41,134 nucleotides of DNA from an uncultured Caulobacterales bacterium (GCA_903862425.1 CAIOYC010000023.1:1-41134); one strand, 5' to 3'. Counted from the first letter of the stretch, positions 1-9,721 are shown. Program-made: numbers and translations. The notes: a model not told the origin generated them from the letters alone.

Positions 1-265
1 GGATCACGCGGAGCATCTCAGCTTCGTCGAAACACACAGCGCACTCCCCCACGGTCCCGGACGGGGCCGGGATGCTCCGCACCCTCCCCACACCGGTTTG
101 CAGCCGTAGAGCGCGCAGGTGCGTCCAAAATCCTGCTCCCACCGGAGCGAAAGGCATACGAAACCCGCCGCTGGCGTTTCGTGGCGATGCAGCGTAAAAG
201 CCCGCCGCAACTCCCCTCACGTCCGCCGCCTTCCGCGTTGCGACCTTTCAGGCCGTCCCAACACC
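1..265. other. Non-coding leader region upstream of typA
   Basis: I see no convincing gene here; a short minus-strand reading frame has no family resemblance. Two inverted repeats are visible. One is a 9-bp perfect pair (9-17 with 71-79, CGGAGCATC/GATGCTCCG). The other is a compact hairpin at 158-182 (ACGAAA + CGCC pairing with GGCG + TTTCGT, two bulged C residues, loop GCT). The hairpin has no U-tract, so it is more likely leader structure than a terminator. No clear Shine-Dalgarno precedes typA. Confidence 0.4.
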
Positions 266-2101
<1,836 letters not shown>

Positions 2102-2116
2102 GACGCAAGCATTCCG

Positions 2117-2161
2117 GCATGAATTCCATGCATCTGCGTTAGAAGCGCAGCCATGGTTTTT
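2117..2161 (+). terminator. Weak candidate terminator after typA
   Basis: Two small hairpins follow the typA stop: GCATG/CATGC (2117-2131) and CTGCG/CGCAG (2134-2150). A TTTTT run lies at 2157-2161. The stems are only 5 bp and the T-run is offset by six bases, so termination here is plausible but weak. Confidence 0.3.
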
Positions 2162-2262
2162 GTGTCCTTTTGGCAACGACCTGTGAGAAGGGCCGTTTAG
2201 TCAGGGTTCAATCCATAAGGCGCGTGCGTGATTTCACCGCGCGCCACAACGAGGACCCTCCC

Positions 2263-2649
2263 ATGAGAAACATGCTTCTCGCCGCGGGCGCTGTCGCCCT
2301 TTTGTCTACCGGCGCCGCTTTCGCCCAGACGTCTCCGGGCGGCGCGCCGCCTAGCCCGGCCGGCGCCGGCCCCGGCGCTGCGACCGCGCCCGGCATTCCG
2401 TCCACGCCGTCTCCGGCCAATCCGTCCGGCTCTCCGGCGACGCCCGGTTCCCCGACCGATCCGACCAGCACGGCCGCCCCGGCGACCCAGCCTTCGATGC
2501 CGTCGACCACATCCGGCACGACCCGTCGTGGCCATAGCCACTCGAACATGCCAGCCTCGTCGACCGGCGGCACGGGTAGTTCGACCGGTCCGTCCGGCTC
2601 GGCCCCGGCCAACACGCCGCCGCCGACCAGCACCTCGCCGCAGCGTTAA
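2263..2649 (+). CDS. Small exported Pro/Ser/Thr/Gly-rich protein
   Basis: This encodes 128 residues. A Sec signal peptide is evident (MRNMLLAAGAVALLSTGAAFAQ, cleavage after AFA). The rest is low-complexity sequence rich in Pro, Ser, Thr, Gly and Ala, with a short basic/His patch (TRRGHSHSN) near residue 90. No enzymatic domain is recognisable. The start at 2263 was chosen because it begins the signal peptide and follows GAGGA; the frame stays open upstream to 2170, but that extension would bury the signal peptide. A strong terminator follows directly. Similar disordered exported proteins are common in Caulobacterales; a cell-envelope role is only a guess. Confidence 0.75.
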   Translation: MRNMLLAAGAVALLSTGAAFAQTSPGGAPPSPAGAGPGAATAPGIPSTPSPANPSGSPATPGSPTDPTSTAAPATQPSMPSTTSGTTRRGHSHSNMPASSTGGTGSSTGPSGSAPANTPPPTSTSPQR

Positions 2650-2677
2650 TACGCGGCAAGGCGGCTTAGATCGCGGA

Positions 2678-2703
2678 AGGCCCCGGCATCGCCGGGGCCT
2701 TTT
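2678..2703 (+). terminator. Rho-independent terminator
   Basis: A perfect 10-bp GC-rich stem (AGGCCCCGGC/GCCGGGGCCT) with an ATC loop is followed directly by TTT. Flanking A/T bases can extend the stem by a pair. It lies 28 bp after the stop of the small exported protein. Confidence 0.9.
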
Positions 2704-2951
2704 CGCGTGTCGGATGACTGTTTTCGGCCAATGCGCGGGCGTTCCGTACACGGCATGAATGAGATTTGATCAGTATCATCCAGGATAAGGGTGCGTCATT
2801 CGACCGTCGCGATACAGATAACAAAGGCTGTTAACTTCCCTGTCCAGCGTTCGTGTTTCGCTTACGCCGCGAGTTTCGGCATGGGCCTTGCCCCTGTGGA
2901 GAGGAGCCGTCCCATCGCGGGACGACACGATCGATTGGGGGGACTGGCCTT
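2704..2951. other. Intergenic region upstream of the XRE regulator
   Basis: No gene is supported in this stretch. It is locally AT-richer around 2760-2840, consistent with a promoter, but I cannot assign -35/-10 boxes with confidence. A 6-bp inverted repeat, CGTCCC-N5-GGGACG (2908-2924), lies about 28 bp upstream of the regulator's start and could be an operator or a leader hairpin. A G-rich Shine-Dalgarno (GGGGGGA, about 2937-2943) follows it. Confidence 0.35.
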
Positions 2952-3356
2952 ATGGCTAACGACATCGACCTTCACCTGGGGCGCCGCCTGCGCCGCCGCC
3001 GCCGCCTTCTCGGCCTGACCCAGCAGCAGCTGGCCTCCGCCGTCGGCATCCGTTTCCAGCAGATCCAGAAGTACGAGTGCGGCGCCAACCGCATCTCCGC
3101 CGCCCGCCTGTGGCAGTTGTCCGAAGCGCTGGAGATTCCGATCGGCTATTTCTACGACGGCCTGTCCGAGGCCGCGGCGCGGCAGGCAGCCCAGCCGACC
3201 CTGCCGGTCGCCGTTCCCGCCGAGCCCCGCGCCGGCGAGGTCATGGCCCGCAAGGAGACCATGGATCTGATCCGCGCCTATTATCAGCTCGGCGAACGTC
3301 CGCGCCGCCGCCTGCTCGACCTTGCCAAGTCCCTCAACAACGAGCCCGCGCTCTAA
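2952..3356 (+). CDS. XRE-family helix-turn-helix transcriptional regulator
   Basis: This encodes 134 residues. An XRE/Cro-CI helix-turn-helix occupies about residues 8-65: GRRLRRRRRLLGLTQQQLA, then GIRFQQIQKYECGANRISA, then LWQLSEALEIPIGYFYDGL. The RFQQIQKYE..NRISA..L pattern is typical of a large alphaproteobacterial regulator group that includes rhizobial and Caulobacter proteins. The C-terminal part (about 70-134) has a Pro/Ala linker, then a helix (MDLIRAYYQLGERPRRRLLDL) that probably mediates dimerisation. The start at 2952 was chosen for the strong G-rich Shine-Dalgarno and because the HTH follows at once. The target is unknown; the small inverted repeat at 2908-2924 would suit autoregulation. 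Confidence 0.88.
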   Translation: MANDIDLHLGRRLRRRRRLLGLTQQQLASAVGIRFQQIQKYECGANRISAARLWQLSEALEIPIGYFYDGLSEAAARQAAQPTLPVAVPAEPRAGEVMARKETMDLIRAYYQLGERPRRRLLDLAKSLNNEPAL

Positions 3357-3434
3357 GTTTTCATTACCTGTAAGCGTTCCCCAGTACGCGTTCAGTTGCT
3401 TTCCCTATCGACAAGGCCGGGGTAATCCGAACCG

Positions 3435-4250
3435 ATGACCCTGGCCGACGTCGAACTTTCCACCCTCGAGACCTTCGCCCTTGAGCTTGCGCACGCCGCG
3501 GGCGAAGTGATCCTGCCCCTGTTCCGCCCAGACCCTGGCGTTGGAAACGGCTTGGAGGACAAGGGTCCGGCCAAGAACGGTGAGTTCGATCCCGTCACCC
3601 TGGCCGACAAGGGCGCGGAGGCGGCCATTCGCCGCCTCGTCGCCGAACGCTATCCCGACCACGGCGTGATCGGCGAGGAGTACGGCGAGGACCGCCCGGA
3701 CGCGGAATTCGTCTGGGTGCTCGATCCCATCGACGGCACCCGCGCCTTCATCGCCGGCCTGCCGCTCTGGACCACCCTGATCGGCCTGCGCCATCAGGGC
3801 CGCCCCGTCGTCGGCGCCATCGGCCAGTCCTATATCGGCGAGGTCTTCCTCGGCTCGCGCCGCGGCTCCAGCCTGGTGCGAGGCGGCGACATCTATCCGC
3901 TTCGGGTGCGAACCTGCGCATCGCTCGGCGAGGCGCTGATCGCGACCACCGACCAGAACATCTTCAAGGGCCAGGACGCCGAACGCTGGGCCACCGTGCG
4001 CGCCAAGGCCCGCGTGGCCCGCTTCGGCTGCGACGCCTACGCCTACGCCATGGTGGCCATGGGAGCGATGGACGCGGTGATCGAGACGGGCCTGAAAGCC
4101 TGGGACATCGAGGCCGCCATCCCCCTGATCGAAGGCGCGGGCGGTTTCATCAGCCACTGGAATGGCGACACCATCGGCCCGAACGGCGGGAACATGCTGA
4201 TCGCGGGGGACGAGCGGGTGCGCGATGAACTGATCGGCCTGCTGGCCTAG
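3435..4250 (+). CDS. hisN: Histidinol-phosphatase, inositol monophosphatase family (HisN-like)
   Basis: This encodes 271 residues of the Mg-dependent IMPase superfamily. Metal-binding motifs are visible: GEEYG (E81/E82), DPIDGTRAF (D97, D100) and the late KAWDIEAA motif carrying the third Asp; DPVTLADK near residue 56 is the substrate-lid signature. The DPVTxAD variant with GEEYG and DPIDGTRAF suits the HisN branch, which removes phosphate from histidinol phosphate in histidine synthesis; a generic inositol- or 3'(2'),5'-bisphosphate phosphatase cannot be excluded. No other his genes are adjacent, which is usual for alphaproteobacterial hisN. It is convergent with the hydrolase gene: the two stop codons share the palindrome CTAG at 4247-4250. 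Confidence 0.85.
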   Translation: MTLADVELSTLETFALELAHAAGEVILPLFRPDPGVGNGLEDKGPAKNGEFDPVTLADKGAEAAIRRLVAERYPDHGVIGEEYGEDRPDAEFVWVLDPIDGTRAFIAGLPLWTTLIGLRHQGRPVVGAIGQSYIGEVFLGSRRGSSLVRGGDIYPLRVRTCASLGEALIATTDQNIFKGQDAERWATVRAKARVARFGCDAYAYAMVAMGAMDAVIETGLKAWDIEAAIPLIEGAGGFISHWNGDTIGPNGGNMLIAGDERVRDELIGLLA

Positions 4251-5197
4251 CGGGGCGGCGCGACCTCGTCCGCCACGGCGTCGAACTCGGCCCAGAACAC
4301 CGCGCGGCGCTCGTCCGTCTCCATCAGGATCTCATGGAAGGCCCCAGGGACCTCCACCCACTTGCCCTCCGGCGCGCGTCGGGCCACGGCCTTGGCGGCG
4401 GGATTGCTGCACAGACGCTCCTGCTCGGCCAGCACGATCACCAGCGGAATCGCCAGCCGGTCGATGCGCCTGGACTTTCGCACCCGGTTGCACAGACTGA
4501 GGGCGAACAGCACCCAGCCGAAGGTGGGACCGGAGATGCGCGCCTCGGGCTTGGCGTGCAGCTGGGCCTTGAACAGCTCATAGCGCGGCTGGTCGTGGGT
4601 CAAGATATTGCCGTCGAAGGTCTCTGAGAACGGGTCGATGGCGGGCGCCGCGTACTCGCCGCCCTTGCCGATCAGGGTCATGAAACGGGCTAGGGCGGCC
4701 GCCGCGCGGGGCTGCACCCGGCCGAGGTTCAGGCCGAGCATGGGGGCGGAAAGCACCGCCGCCACGAACCGGTCCTCGCCTTCCGCGAGGGCCAGGGCCG
4801 TCAGCCCCCCGCCCATGGAGTGACCCACGGCGATCCACGGCTCGGGCAGGCGTCCTTCGAATACCCCCAGCATCCGGTCGAAGTCGTGCAGGAAGGTGCG
4901 CCAGCCCTTGGCGTGCCCCGCCAGCGGATCGTCCAGCGAACGCTCGGACAACCCTTGCCCGCGCCAGTCGTGAACCAGGACCACGAAGCCGCGTCCGGTC
5001 AGCTCGCGCACGACCTCGAAATACTTCTCGATCGGCTCAGAGCGGCCGGGGCTCAGGATCACCGAGCCGCGGGCATGGCCCCCGGCAGGAAACAGGCCTG
5101 CGCGCAGCTTCGCTCCGTCCCGTCCCTCATACCATTCCGCGACCCCAGGCGGCGGCAGAGCCGCGGGAATGGAGACCAGCGGCGCGGGTTCACCCAC
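4247..5197 (-). CDS. Alpha/beta hydrolase, lysophospholipase (PldB-like)
   Basis: This encodes 316 residues with an alpha/beta hydrolase fold of the Hydrolase_4/serine aminopeptidase S33 type, as in monoglyceride lipase and lysophospholipase L2. The nucleophile elbow is GHSMGG (about residues 130-135). The oxyanion-side motif is HDWRGQGLS, the acid is probably in VLAEQERLC, and the catalytic His is in PGAFHEIL near residue 290. There is no signal peptide, so it probably acts in the cytoplasm or at the inner membrane. The start is a GTG at 5195-5197 that overlaps the SCP2 gene's stop by 8 bp, implying translational coupling. Substrate is unknown; lysophospholipids or monoacylglycerols are the family precedent. 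Confidence 0.85.
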   Translation of the reverse strand: MGEPAPLVSIPAALPPPGVAEWYEGRDGAKLRAGLFPAGGHARGSVILSPGRSEPIEKYFEVVRELTGRGFVVLVHDWRGQGLSERSLDDPLAGHAKGWRTFLHDFDRMLGVFEGRLPEPWIAVGHSMGGGLTALALAEGEDRFVAAVLSAPMLGLNLGRVQPRAAAALARFMTLIGKGGEYAAPAIDPFSETFDGNILTHDQPRYELFKAQLHAKPEARISGPTFGWVLFALSLCNRVRKSRRIDRLAIPLVIVLAEQERLCSNPAAKAVARRAPEGKWVEVPGAFHEILMETDERRAVFWAEFDAVADEVAPPR

Positions 5198-5492
5198 GCG
5201 CTTTGGCCAGGAGCGGCTGCAGCTTCATCGCCACGGACATGTCGCCATTGACCTTCAGCTTGCCGGTCATGAAGGCCATGGTGGGGTCGAGCTGCCCCTT
5301 GGCCAGCTTCTCGAAGTTCTCGTGGGAGACGATCACCGTACAGTCCGCCGGCAGATTCTCGTTCGAGACCTTGCCGCCGTCGATATAGATGTAGCCGCCA
5401 TCCTTGAAATCGAACTTCAGCGTCCTGCCCAGACCACTGTCGGCCCCGACGGCGAGCTTGAATCGGTCGGTGATCTCTTCCAGCGTAGCCAT
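5190..5492 (-). CDS. SCP2 sterol-binding domain protein
   Basis: This encodes 100 residues, a stand-alone SCP2 domain, a small lipid- or acyl-binding fold. The family pattern is clear: a hydrophobic beta core (LKFDFKDGGYIYIDGGKV), then DCTVIVSHENFEKLAKGQLDP, then MTGKLKVNGDMSVAMKLQPLL, the near-invariant ending of these proteins. The start at 5492 follows a good Shine-Dalgarno (AGGGGAG on the minus strand) and gives the standard domain length; the frame is open further upstream but runs into the divergent carboxyltransferase gene. It is the first gene of a two-gene unit with the hydrolase, suggesting a lipid-handling pair. Confidence 0.92.
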   Translation of the reverse strand: MATLEEITDRFKLAVGADSGLGRTLKFDFKDGGYIYIDGGKVSNENLPADCTVIVSHENFEKLAKGQLDPTMAFMTGKLKVNGDMSVAMKLQPLLAKARG

Positions 5493-5562
5493 CGCACTCC
5501 CCTGTCCGGCGCGCGGCCGGTTCGGTGAGTAAATACTGTTCGTTTGCCAGAAGGAAAGCCGC

Positions 5563-7110
5563 ATGTCCTGGGAGCCTGAAATCGAGGAGCTGCGACGGCG
5601 CGAGGCGCTGGCCGAGCAGATGGGTGGCGAGGAGCGCGTGGCCCGCCAGCACAGCTTCGGCAAGCTCACGGTGCGCGAGCGCGTGGACGCCCTGATCGAC
5701 CCCGGCAGCCTGCACGAGGTGGGCAAGATCGCCGGCCGCGCGACCTATGACGAAGACGGGCGGATGGTCGATTTCCTGCCCGCCAACATGATCTTCGGAC
5801 GCGCCAGGATCGAGGGCCGGCCGGTGGTCGTCCTTGGCGACGACTTCACCGTGCGCGGCGGGGCGGCGGACGCCTCCATCGGCCGCAAGATGCTGCTGGC
5901 CGAGCAGAGCGCGGGCGAGTGGCGCATGCCCATCGTGCGCATCATCGACGGTACCGGCGGCGGCGGCTCGGTGCGCACCCTGGACACCGGCGGGCGCACC
6001 TACATCCCCGAAGTCACCGGCTGGGGCGTGTCGGTGGAGAACCTGGCCAATGTGCCGGTCGTGGCCATGGCGCTTGGCCCCTGCGCAGGGCTCGGCGCGG
6101 CGCGGGTGGCGGCCAGCCACTATGCGGTGATGGTGAAGGGGCTCAGCCAGGTGTTCGCCGCCGGCCCGCCGGTGGTGAAGGCGCTGGGCGAGGACCTGAC
6201 CAAGGAGGAGCTCGGAGGCTGGGAGATCCATGCCAGGAACGGCGTCTGCGACGAGGCGGTGGACAGCGAGGAAGAAGCCATGGCCTCAGTCCGTCGCTTC
6301 CTGTCCTACCTGCCCTCCTCCATCGACGAACTGCCGCCGCGCGTGGAGACGGGCGATCCGTCCGACCGGCGCGACGAGGCGCTGATCAAGGTCATCCCGC
6401 GCGAACGTCGCCGGGTCTACAAGATGCGTCCCATCGTCGAGACCCTGGTCGACCAGGGCTCGTTTTTCGAGATCGGCCGCTACTGGGGCCGCGCCTCCAT
6501 CACAGGACTGGCCCGCATCGACGGCTGGCCGGTCGCGGTGATAGCCTCCGATCCCTACATCGCCGGCGGGGCCTGGACGGCCGACAGTTCCGACAAGCTG
6601 ATCCGCTTCATCGACTTGGCCCAGACCTTCCACCTGCCCGTGGTGCATCTGGTCGATGTGCCCGGCTTCGCCATCGGGCTGGAGGCGGAAAAGGCCGCCA
6701 CCATCCGCCACGGCGTTCGCGCCATGTCCGCCGTCTACCAGGCCACCGTGCCCTGGTGCACGATCATGGTGCGCAAGGCCTTCGGCATCGCCGGCGCGGC
6801 GGTAAGGAACCACGCCCGCGCCCAGTTCCGCTACGCCTGGCCCTCCGGCGACTGGGGCTCGCTCCCGGTCGAGGGCGGGATCGAGGCGGCCTACAAGCGC
6901 GACCTCGAGGCGGCGGAAGACCCCGAAGCTCTGCTGGCGGAACTGAGGGCCAAGATGGAGGCCGTGCGCTCGCCCTTCCGCACGGCAGACGCCTTCCTGG
7001 CCGAGGAGATTATCGACCCGCGCGACACCCGGCCCCTGCTGTGCGAGTTCGCCAACCTGGCCCAGCGCCTGCTGAAGACCGGCCCCAGCACCTTCGCCCT
7101 GCGCCCCTAG
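5563..7110 (+). CDS. Acyl-CoA carboxylase carboxyltransferase (beta) subunit
   Basis: This encodes 515 residues with the two-lobed crotonase-fold carboxyltransferase architecture of propionyl-, methylcrotonyl- and geranyl-CoA carboxylase beta subunits. The N-lobe has the typical entry (RQHSFGKLTVRERVDALID), a Gly-rich stretch near residue 130 (DGTGGGGSVRTL) and GPCAGLGAARVAASHY. The C-lobe has DPYIAGGAWTADSSDK, VDVPGFAIGLEAE and RKAFGIAGAA. The Shine-Dalgarno is AGGAAAG before 5563. No biotin carboxylase or biotin carrier gene is nearby, so the partner must be encoded elsewhere, or it could act as a decarboxylase subunit. It is divergent from the SCP2-hydrolase pair across 70 bp. The substrate cannot be read from the sequence. 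Confidence 0.9.
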   Translation: MSWEPEIEELRRREALAEQMGGEERVARQHSFGKLTVRERVDALIDPGSLHEVGKIAGRATYDEDGRMVDFLPANMIFGRARIEGRPVVVLGDDFTVRGGAADASIGRKMLLAEQSAGEWRMPIVRIIDGTGGGGSVRTLDTGGRTYIPEVTGWGVSVENLANVPVVAMALGPCAGLGAARVAASHYAVMVKGLSQVFAAGPPVVKALGEDLTKEELGGWEIHARNGVCDEAVDSEEEAMASVRRFLSYLPSSIDELPPRVETGDPSDRRDEALIKVIPRERRRVYKMRPIVETLVDQGSFFEIGRYWGRASITGLARIDGWPVAVIASDPYIAGGAWTADSSDKLIRFIDLAQTFHLPVVHLVDVPGFAIGLEAEKAATIRHGVRAMSAVYQATVPWCTIMVRKAFGIAGAAVRNHARAQFRYAWPSGDWGSLPVEGGIEAAYKRDLEAAEDPEALLAELRAKMEAVRSPFRTADAFLAEEIIDPRDTRPLLCEFANLAQRLLKTGPSTFALRP

Positions 7111-7112
7111 GC

Positions 7113-7781
7113 CTACTGCTCCAGGCTGATCAGGCGGGGCGCCTTGTCGAGGCGGATGGTCCTGGCGTCCTTGATCCTGGCTGGGTCATAGGCGGGGTGT
7201 CCGTCGATGAGCGGCAGGGGCGCGGTGCTCCCATCCGCCAGGACGGCGACGCCGGAGTCCGCGCCCTCGAAGGTGGTGGCCTTGAACTTCGGGGCCAGGA
7301 TCGACAGCACCCCAGCGGCATGAGCGATAGCGTGGTTGATCTGCTTAATGGCCTGGGCGCAGGTCGCGGCATCGACCTCCTGGGTCGGGGTGATTGTCGT
7401 ATCGAGCGCAATACGGGTACGGAATTTTGCCGCCGCAGGCGCTTCGATCGCCACCTGGGCGTGGGCGGCGAGCTCGGCGCGTGTGGGCAGGCGCTCCACC
7501 TTGCCGCGCGCCGACAGAGGTATGGGAATGCGCTGGTCGCCGACCAGCAGGCTGATCTTCACATCCGTCGCCGGGCGACCGTCATGGGTCAGATTATAGC
7601 GCAGGATGATCAGCGAGCGCTTTTCCGCCGCCACCCCATAGAACCGGTCGAGGAAGGGAAAGACCTTCAGCGCGTCCATGACCCTTTCCGTCGGCCCGGT
7701 CTCCGCAGGGGCCTCAGCCAGCACTGGACCGGCGGACAACAGGGCGGCCAGGGCGCCGCTGAGAACGGCGCGCCGGATCAC
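7113..7781 (-). CDS. Exported protein of unknown function
   Basis: This encodes 222 residues with a Sec signal peptide (MIRRAVLSGALAALLSAGPVLAEA, cleavage after VLA). I do not recognise a domain in the mature part. It has a beta-rich pattern with a run like KRSLIILRYNLTHDGRPATDVKI, a single Cys (TCAQAIKQI), and a C-terminal part reading LPLIDGHPAYDPARI. The start is GTG at 7779-7781, overlapping the preceding gene's TGA by 4 bp, so it is the third gene of a coupled minus-strand operon with two exported methyltransferase-like proteins. It ends 2 bp from the convergent carboxyltransferase stop. A partner role in the same envelope process is an inference from the operon. Confidence 0.7.
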   Translation of the reverse strand: MIRRAVLSGALAALLSAGPVLAEAPAETGPTERVMDALKVFPFLDRFYGVAAEKRSLIILRYNLTHDGRPATDVKISLLVGDQRIPIPLSARGKVERLPTRAELAAHAQVAIEAPAAAKFRTRIALDTTITPTQEVDAATCAQAIKQINHAIAHAAGVLSILAPKFKATTFEGADSGVAVLADGSTAPLPLIDGHPAYDPARIKDARTIRLDKAPRLISLEQ

Positions 7782-8668
7782 GGCTTGATGAACTTCAGCG
7801 TCATGCGGTCGGGCTCGCCGATGGCGTCGTATTTCTTGTGGTCGAACAGCGGATTGGGCGGCTTGCCGATGGGTGAGGAGCGGCGCGCGGGCGGCAGGGT
7901 CCAGACCCCGAAAGGATGGTCGTGATTATCCTTCGGATTGGCGTTGATCTCGCTGGAGCCGTCGAAGCGGAAGCCCGCCTCGCCCGCCATCTGCTTCACA
8001 TAGTCGGCCTGCACATAGCCGGTGGTGGCCATCGGGTCCTGAGCTCCGCCCACCGGCGCGCGCGGCTGCTCGATGCCGAGCGTCCCCCCGCCTCGCAGCG
8101 CGGCGAAGGCGTCGCGGAAGGCCTTCTCGGCCAGACCCGCCGCCATCCAGCTGTTGAGGTTGAAGGCCAGCACCATGTCCGCCGCCCCCGCTGGCGCGAT
8201 GGGACCGGAGTGGGGGCCGAAGGCGGTGAATTCCACCGGGCCGTAGAGGTCCGGCTTGTCGGTGATCATCTTGCGATAGGCCGCCGCGATCTGGTCCGCC
8301 GCCCGGTCGTCCGGATTGGGCGTCTCGAAGCCCGCAGCGTAGAACTTGCCATGAGTGGCGTTCAGGAAGGGGGCGATAATGTCGGTATACCAGCCTGCGC
8401 CGGGCCACATCTCCACCACGGTCATGCCCGGCTGCAGGCCGAAGAAGTGCAGGGTCTCCAGCGGATGGCGCGATGCATCACGCCGTTTGTCCGCCGCCGT
8501 GCGCCAGTCGCCGCCCACCGCCCATTCGAGCGAGCCCTTATCGGGCTGGTCGCTAGCCGGCGCGGCGGTGTTGGCCGCCGCCGGCTTGGTCTTGCGGCCA
8601 CAGGCGCTCAACGCCAGGGCGCCGACGCCGGTCAGCAGAACGCGCCGAGAGAGGATCGCCGAGCTCAT
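7778..8668 (-). CDS. Predicted exported lipoprotein with methyltransferase fold (COG4798-like), paralogue 2
   Basis: This encodes 296 residues. The N-terminus has a twin Arg then a hydrophobic stretch and a lipobox (SRRVLLTGVGALALSAC), so it looks like a lipoprotein, possibly exported by Tat. The mature part has a class I SAM-dependent methyltransferase fold with a motif I-like run (VVEMWPGAGWYTDII), a motif IV-like strand (ADMVLAFNLNSW) and AFAALRGGGTLGI. The C-terminus ends NPKDNHDHPFGVWTLPP then DRMTLKFIKP, shared with the upstream paralogue. The start at 8668 was chosen because it begins the signal sequence; the frame is open further up but overlaps the upstream gene. It lies 14 bp after paralogue 1 and overlaps the next gene by 4 bp. 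Confidence 0.82.
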   Translation of the reverse strand: MSSAILSRRVLLTGVGALALSACGRKTKPAAANTAAPASDQPDKGSLEWAVGGDWRTAADKRRDASRHPLETLHFFGLQPGMTVVEMWPGAGWYTDIIAPFLNATHGKFYAAGFETPNPDDRAADQIAAAYRKMITDKPDLYGPVEFTAFGPHSGPIAPAGAADMVLAFNLNSWMAAGLAEKAFRDAFAALRGGGTLGIEQPRAPVGGAQDPMATTGYVQADYVKQMAGEAGFRFDGSSEINANPKDNHDHPFGVWTLPPARRSSPIGKPPNPLFDHKKYDAIGEPDRMTLKFIKP

Positions 8669-8682
8669 CGAGTCATCGTCGC

Positions 8683-9567
8683 TCAGGCCGGCTTCTTGAA
8701 GCGCAGGGTCATGCGGTCGCTCTCGCCGATGGCGTCGTACTTGGCGTGATCGAAGGCCGGGTCGGCGCTCTTGCCGTCCGCAGTGCTTTGGCGCGTGGGC
8801 GGCAGGGTCCATACGCCGAAGGGATGGTCCTTGGTGTCCTTGGGATTGGCGTTCACCTCCGACGAGGCGTCGAGCACGAAGCCCGCCTTCTTCGCCGCTT
8901 CGACCACCGTGGCGGTGGAGATATAGCCGTCCTTCAGCCCGGCGGCCTCGGGCCGAGGATCAGCGCGGTGATCCTCCACGGCGAAGAAACCGCCCGGCTT
9001 CAGGGCGGCGAAGGCGTCGCCCATGATCTTGTCCAGCCGACCGCCCCAGTTGTGCAGCTCGCGCGAGGTGATGACGAGATCCACCGTGCCGGGCGGGGCG
9101 AAGGGGGCGGAGACAGCGCCGAAATTAGTCAGCTCCACCTTTCCATAGATTTTCTCGTCAGAAAACTTGGCGGCGAAGTCGGCGCGACCCTTCTTGCCTC
9201 CCTCGGTCATCTTCGGGTTGTTCAGGTCGGCCACCCCGGCGATGTAGCGCCCGCCCGTGATCCGCTCATAGGGGGGGATGATCTGGGTCCAGTACCCGGC
9301 CCCCGGCTGTAGATCGACCACGGTGGCCCCTGGACGCAGACCCCAGAAGGTCAGGCTCTCCAGCGGATGGCGGGCGGGGTCGCGCGCCTTGTCGGCGGCC
9401 GGGCGCCAGGCCCCGTTGATGGCCTCGATGAGCGGGCCGTCCTCGGCGAACTTCGGTGGGCCGACCTTGACCGCGCCGGGGATGCCCGTCTTGGGAGCCG
9501 CTACGGCCGCGCCGCACAGGCTGAGCGACAGCACGGCCAGGGCCGCGATCAAGGGTCGGTTGGTCAT
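8683..9567 (-). CDS. Predicted exported methyltransferase-fold protein (COG4798-like), paralogue 1
   Basis: This encodes 294 residues with a Sec-type signal peptide (MTNRPLIAALAVLSLSLCGA, cleavage probably after VAA). The Cys has Leu at -1, so it is a poor lipobox. The mature part matches the predicted-methyltransferase family: HPLESLTFWGLRPG, motif I-like VVDLQPGAGYWTQII, TVDLVITSRELHNWGG, and AFAALKPGGFFAVEDHR. The C-terminal block NPKDTKDHPFGVWTLPP and the ending DRMTLRFKKPA are almost identical to paralogue 2, so the pair arose by tandem duplication. It is the first gene of a three-gene minus-strand operon. The methyl acceptor is unknown, and SAM supply outside the cytoplasm is an open question. 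Confidence 0.83.
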   Translation of the reverse strand: MTNRPLIAALAVLSLSLCGAAVAAPKTGIPGAVKVGPPKFAEDGPLIEAINGAWRPAADKARDPARHPLESLTFWGLRPGATVVDLQPGAGYWTQIIPPYERITGGRYIAGVADLNNPKMTEGGKKGRADFAAKFSDEKIYGKVELTNFGAVSAPFAPPGTVDLVITSRELHNWGGRLDKIMGDAFAALKPGGFFAVEDHRADPRPEAAGLKDGYISTATVVEAAKKAGFVLDASSEVNANPKDTKDHPFGVWTLPPTRQSTADGKSADPAFDHAKYDAIGESDRMTLRFKKPA

Positions 9568-9659
9568 GGGTAGCCCCGAAATTGGAAGGGCGCACCCTCT
9601 TTCGGCTGCGTGGCGAAAGCAAGGCCCCTCTTAGGGTCCCATGCCGCGTGATCCGCCCT

Positions 9660-9688
9660 CTTGCACGATCCGGGACGCTTCCCATCTT
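9660..9688 (+). promoter_or_regulatory. Sigma-32 (RpoH)-like promoter of hsp20
   Basis: CTTGCA (9660-9665) and CCCATCTT (9681-9688) are separated by 15 bp. This is close to the heat-shock sigma-32 pattern (CTTGAA, 11-16 bp, CCCCATNT). Transcription would begin near 9693-9696, giving a leader of about 125 nt before the hsp20 start. Confidence 0.65.
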
Positions 9689-9721
9689 GGTTCTGCACGG
9701 ACGCCGATGTCGGGTTCGGGC

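Noticed and set aside
4..210. Small minus-strand open frame at the left edge
   Set aside because: It has no signal, no Shine-Dalgarno and no recognisable family, and it overlaps the hairpin-bearing leader region.
5919..7925. Long plus-strand open frame (668 codons) over the carboxyltransferase and the exported-protein gene
   Set aside because: It is the Arg/Gly/Pro-rich out-of-frame shadow of the carboxyltransferase, then antisense to a gene with a signal peptide.
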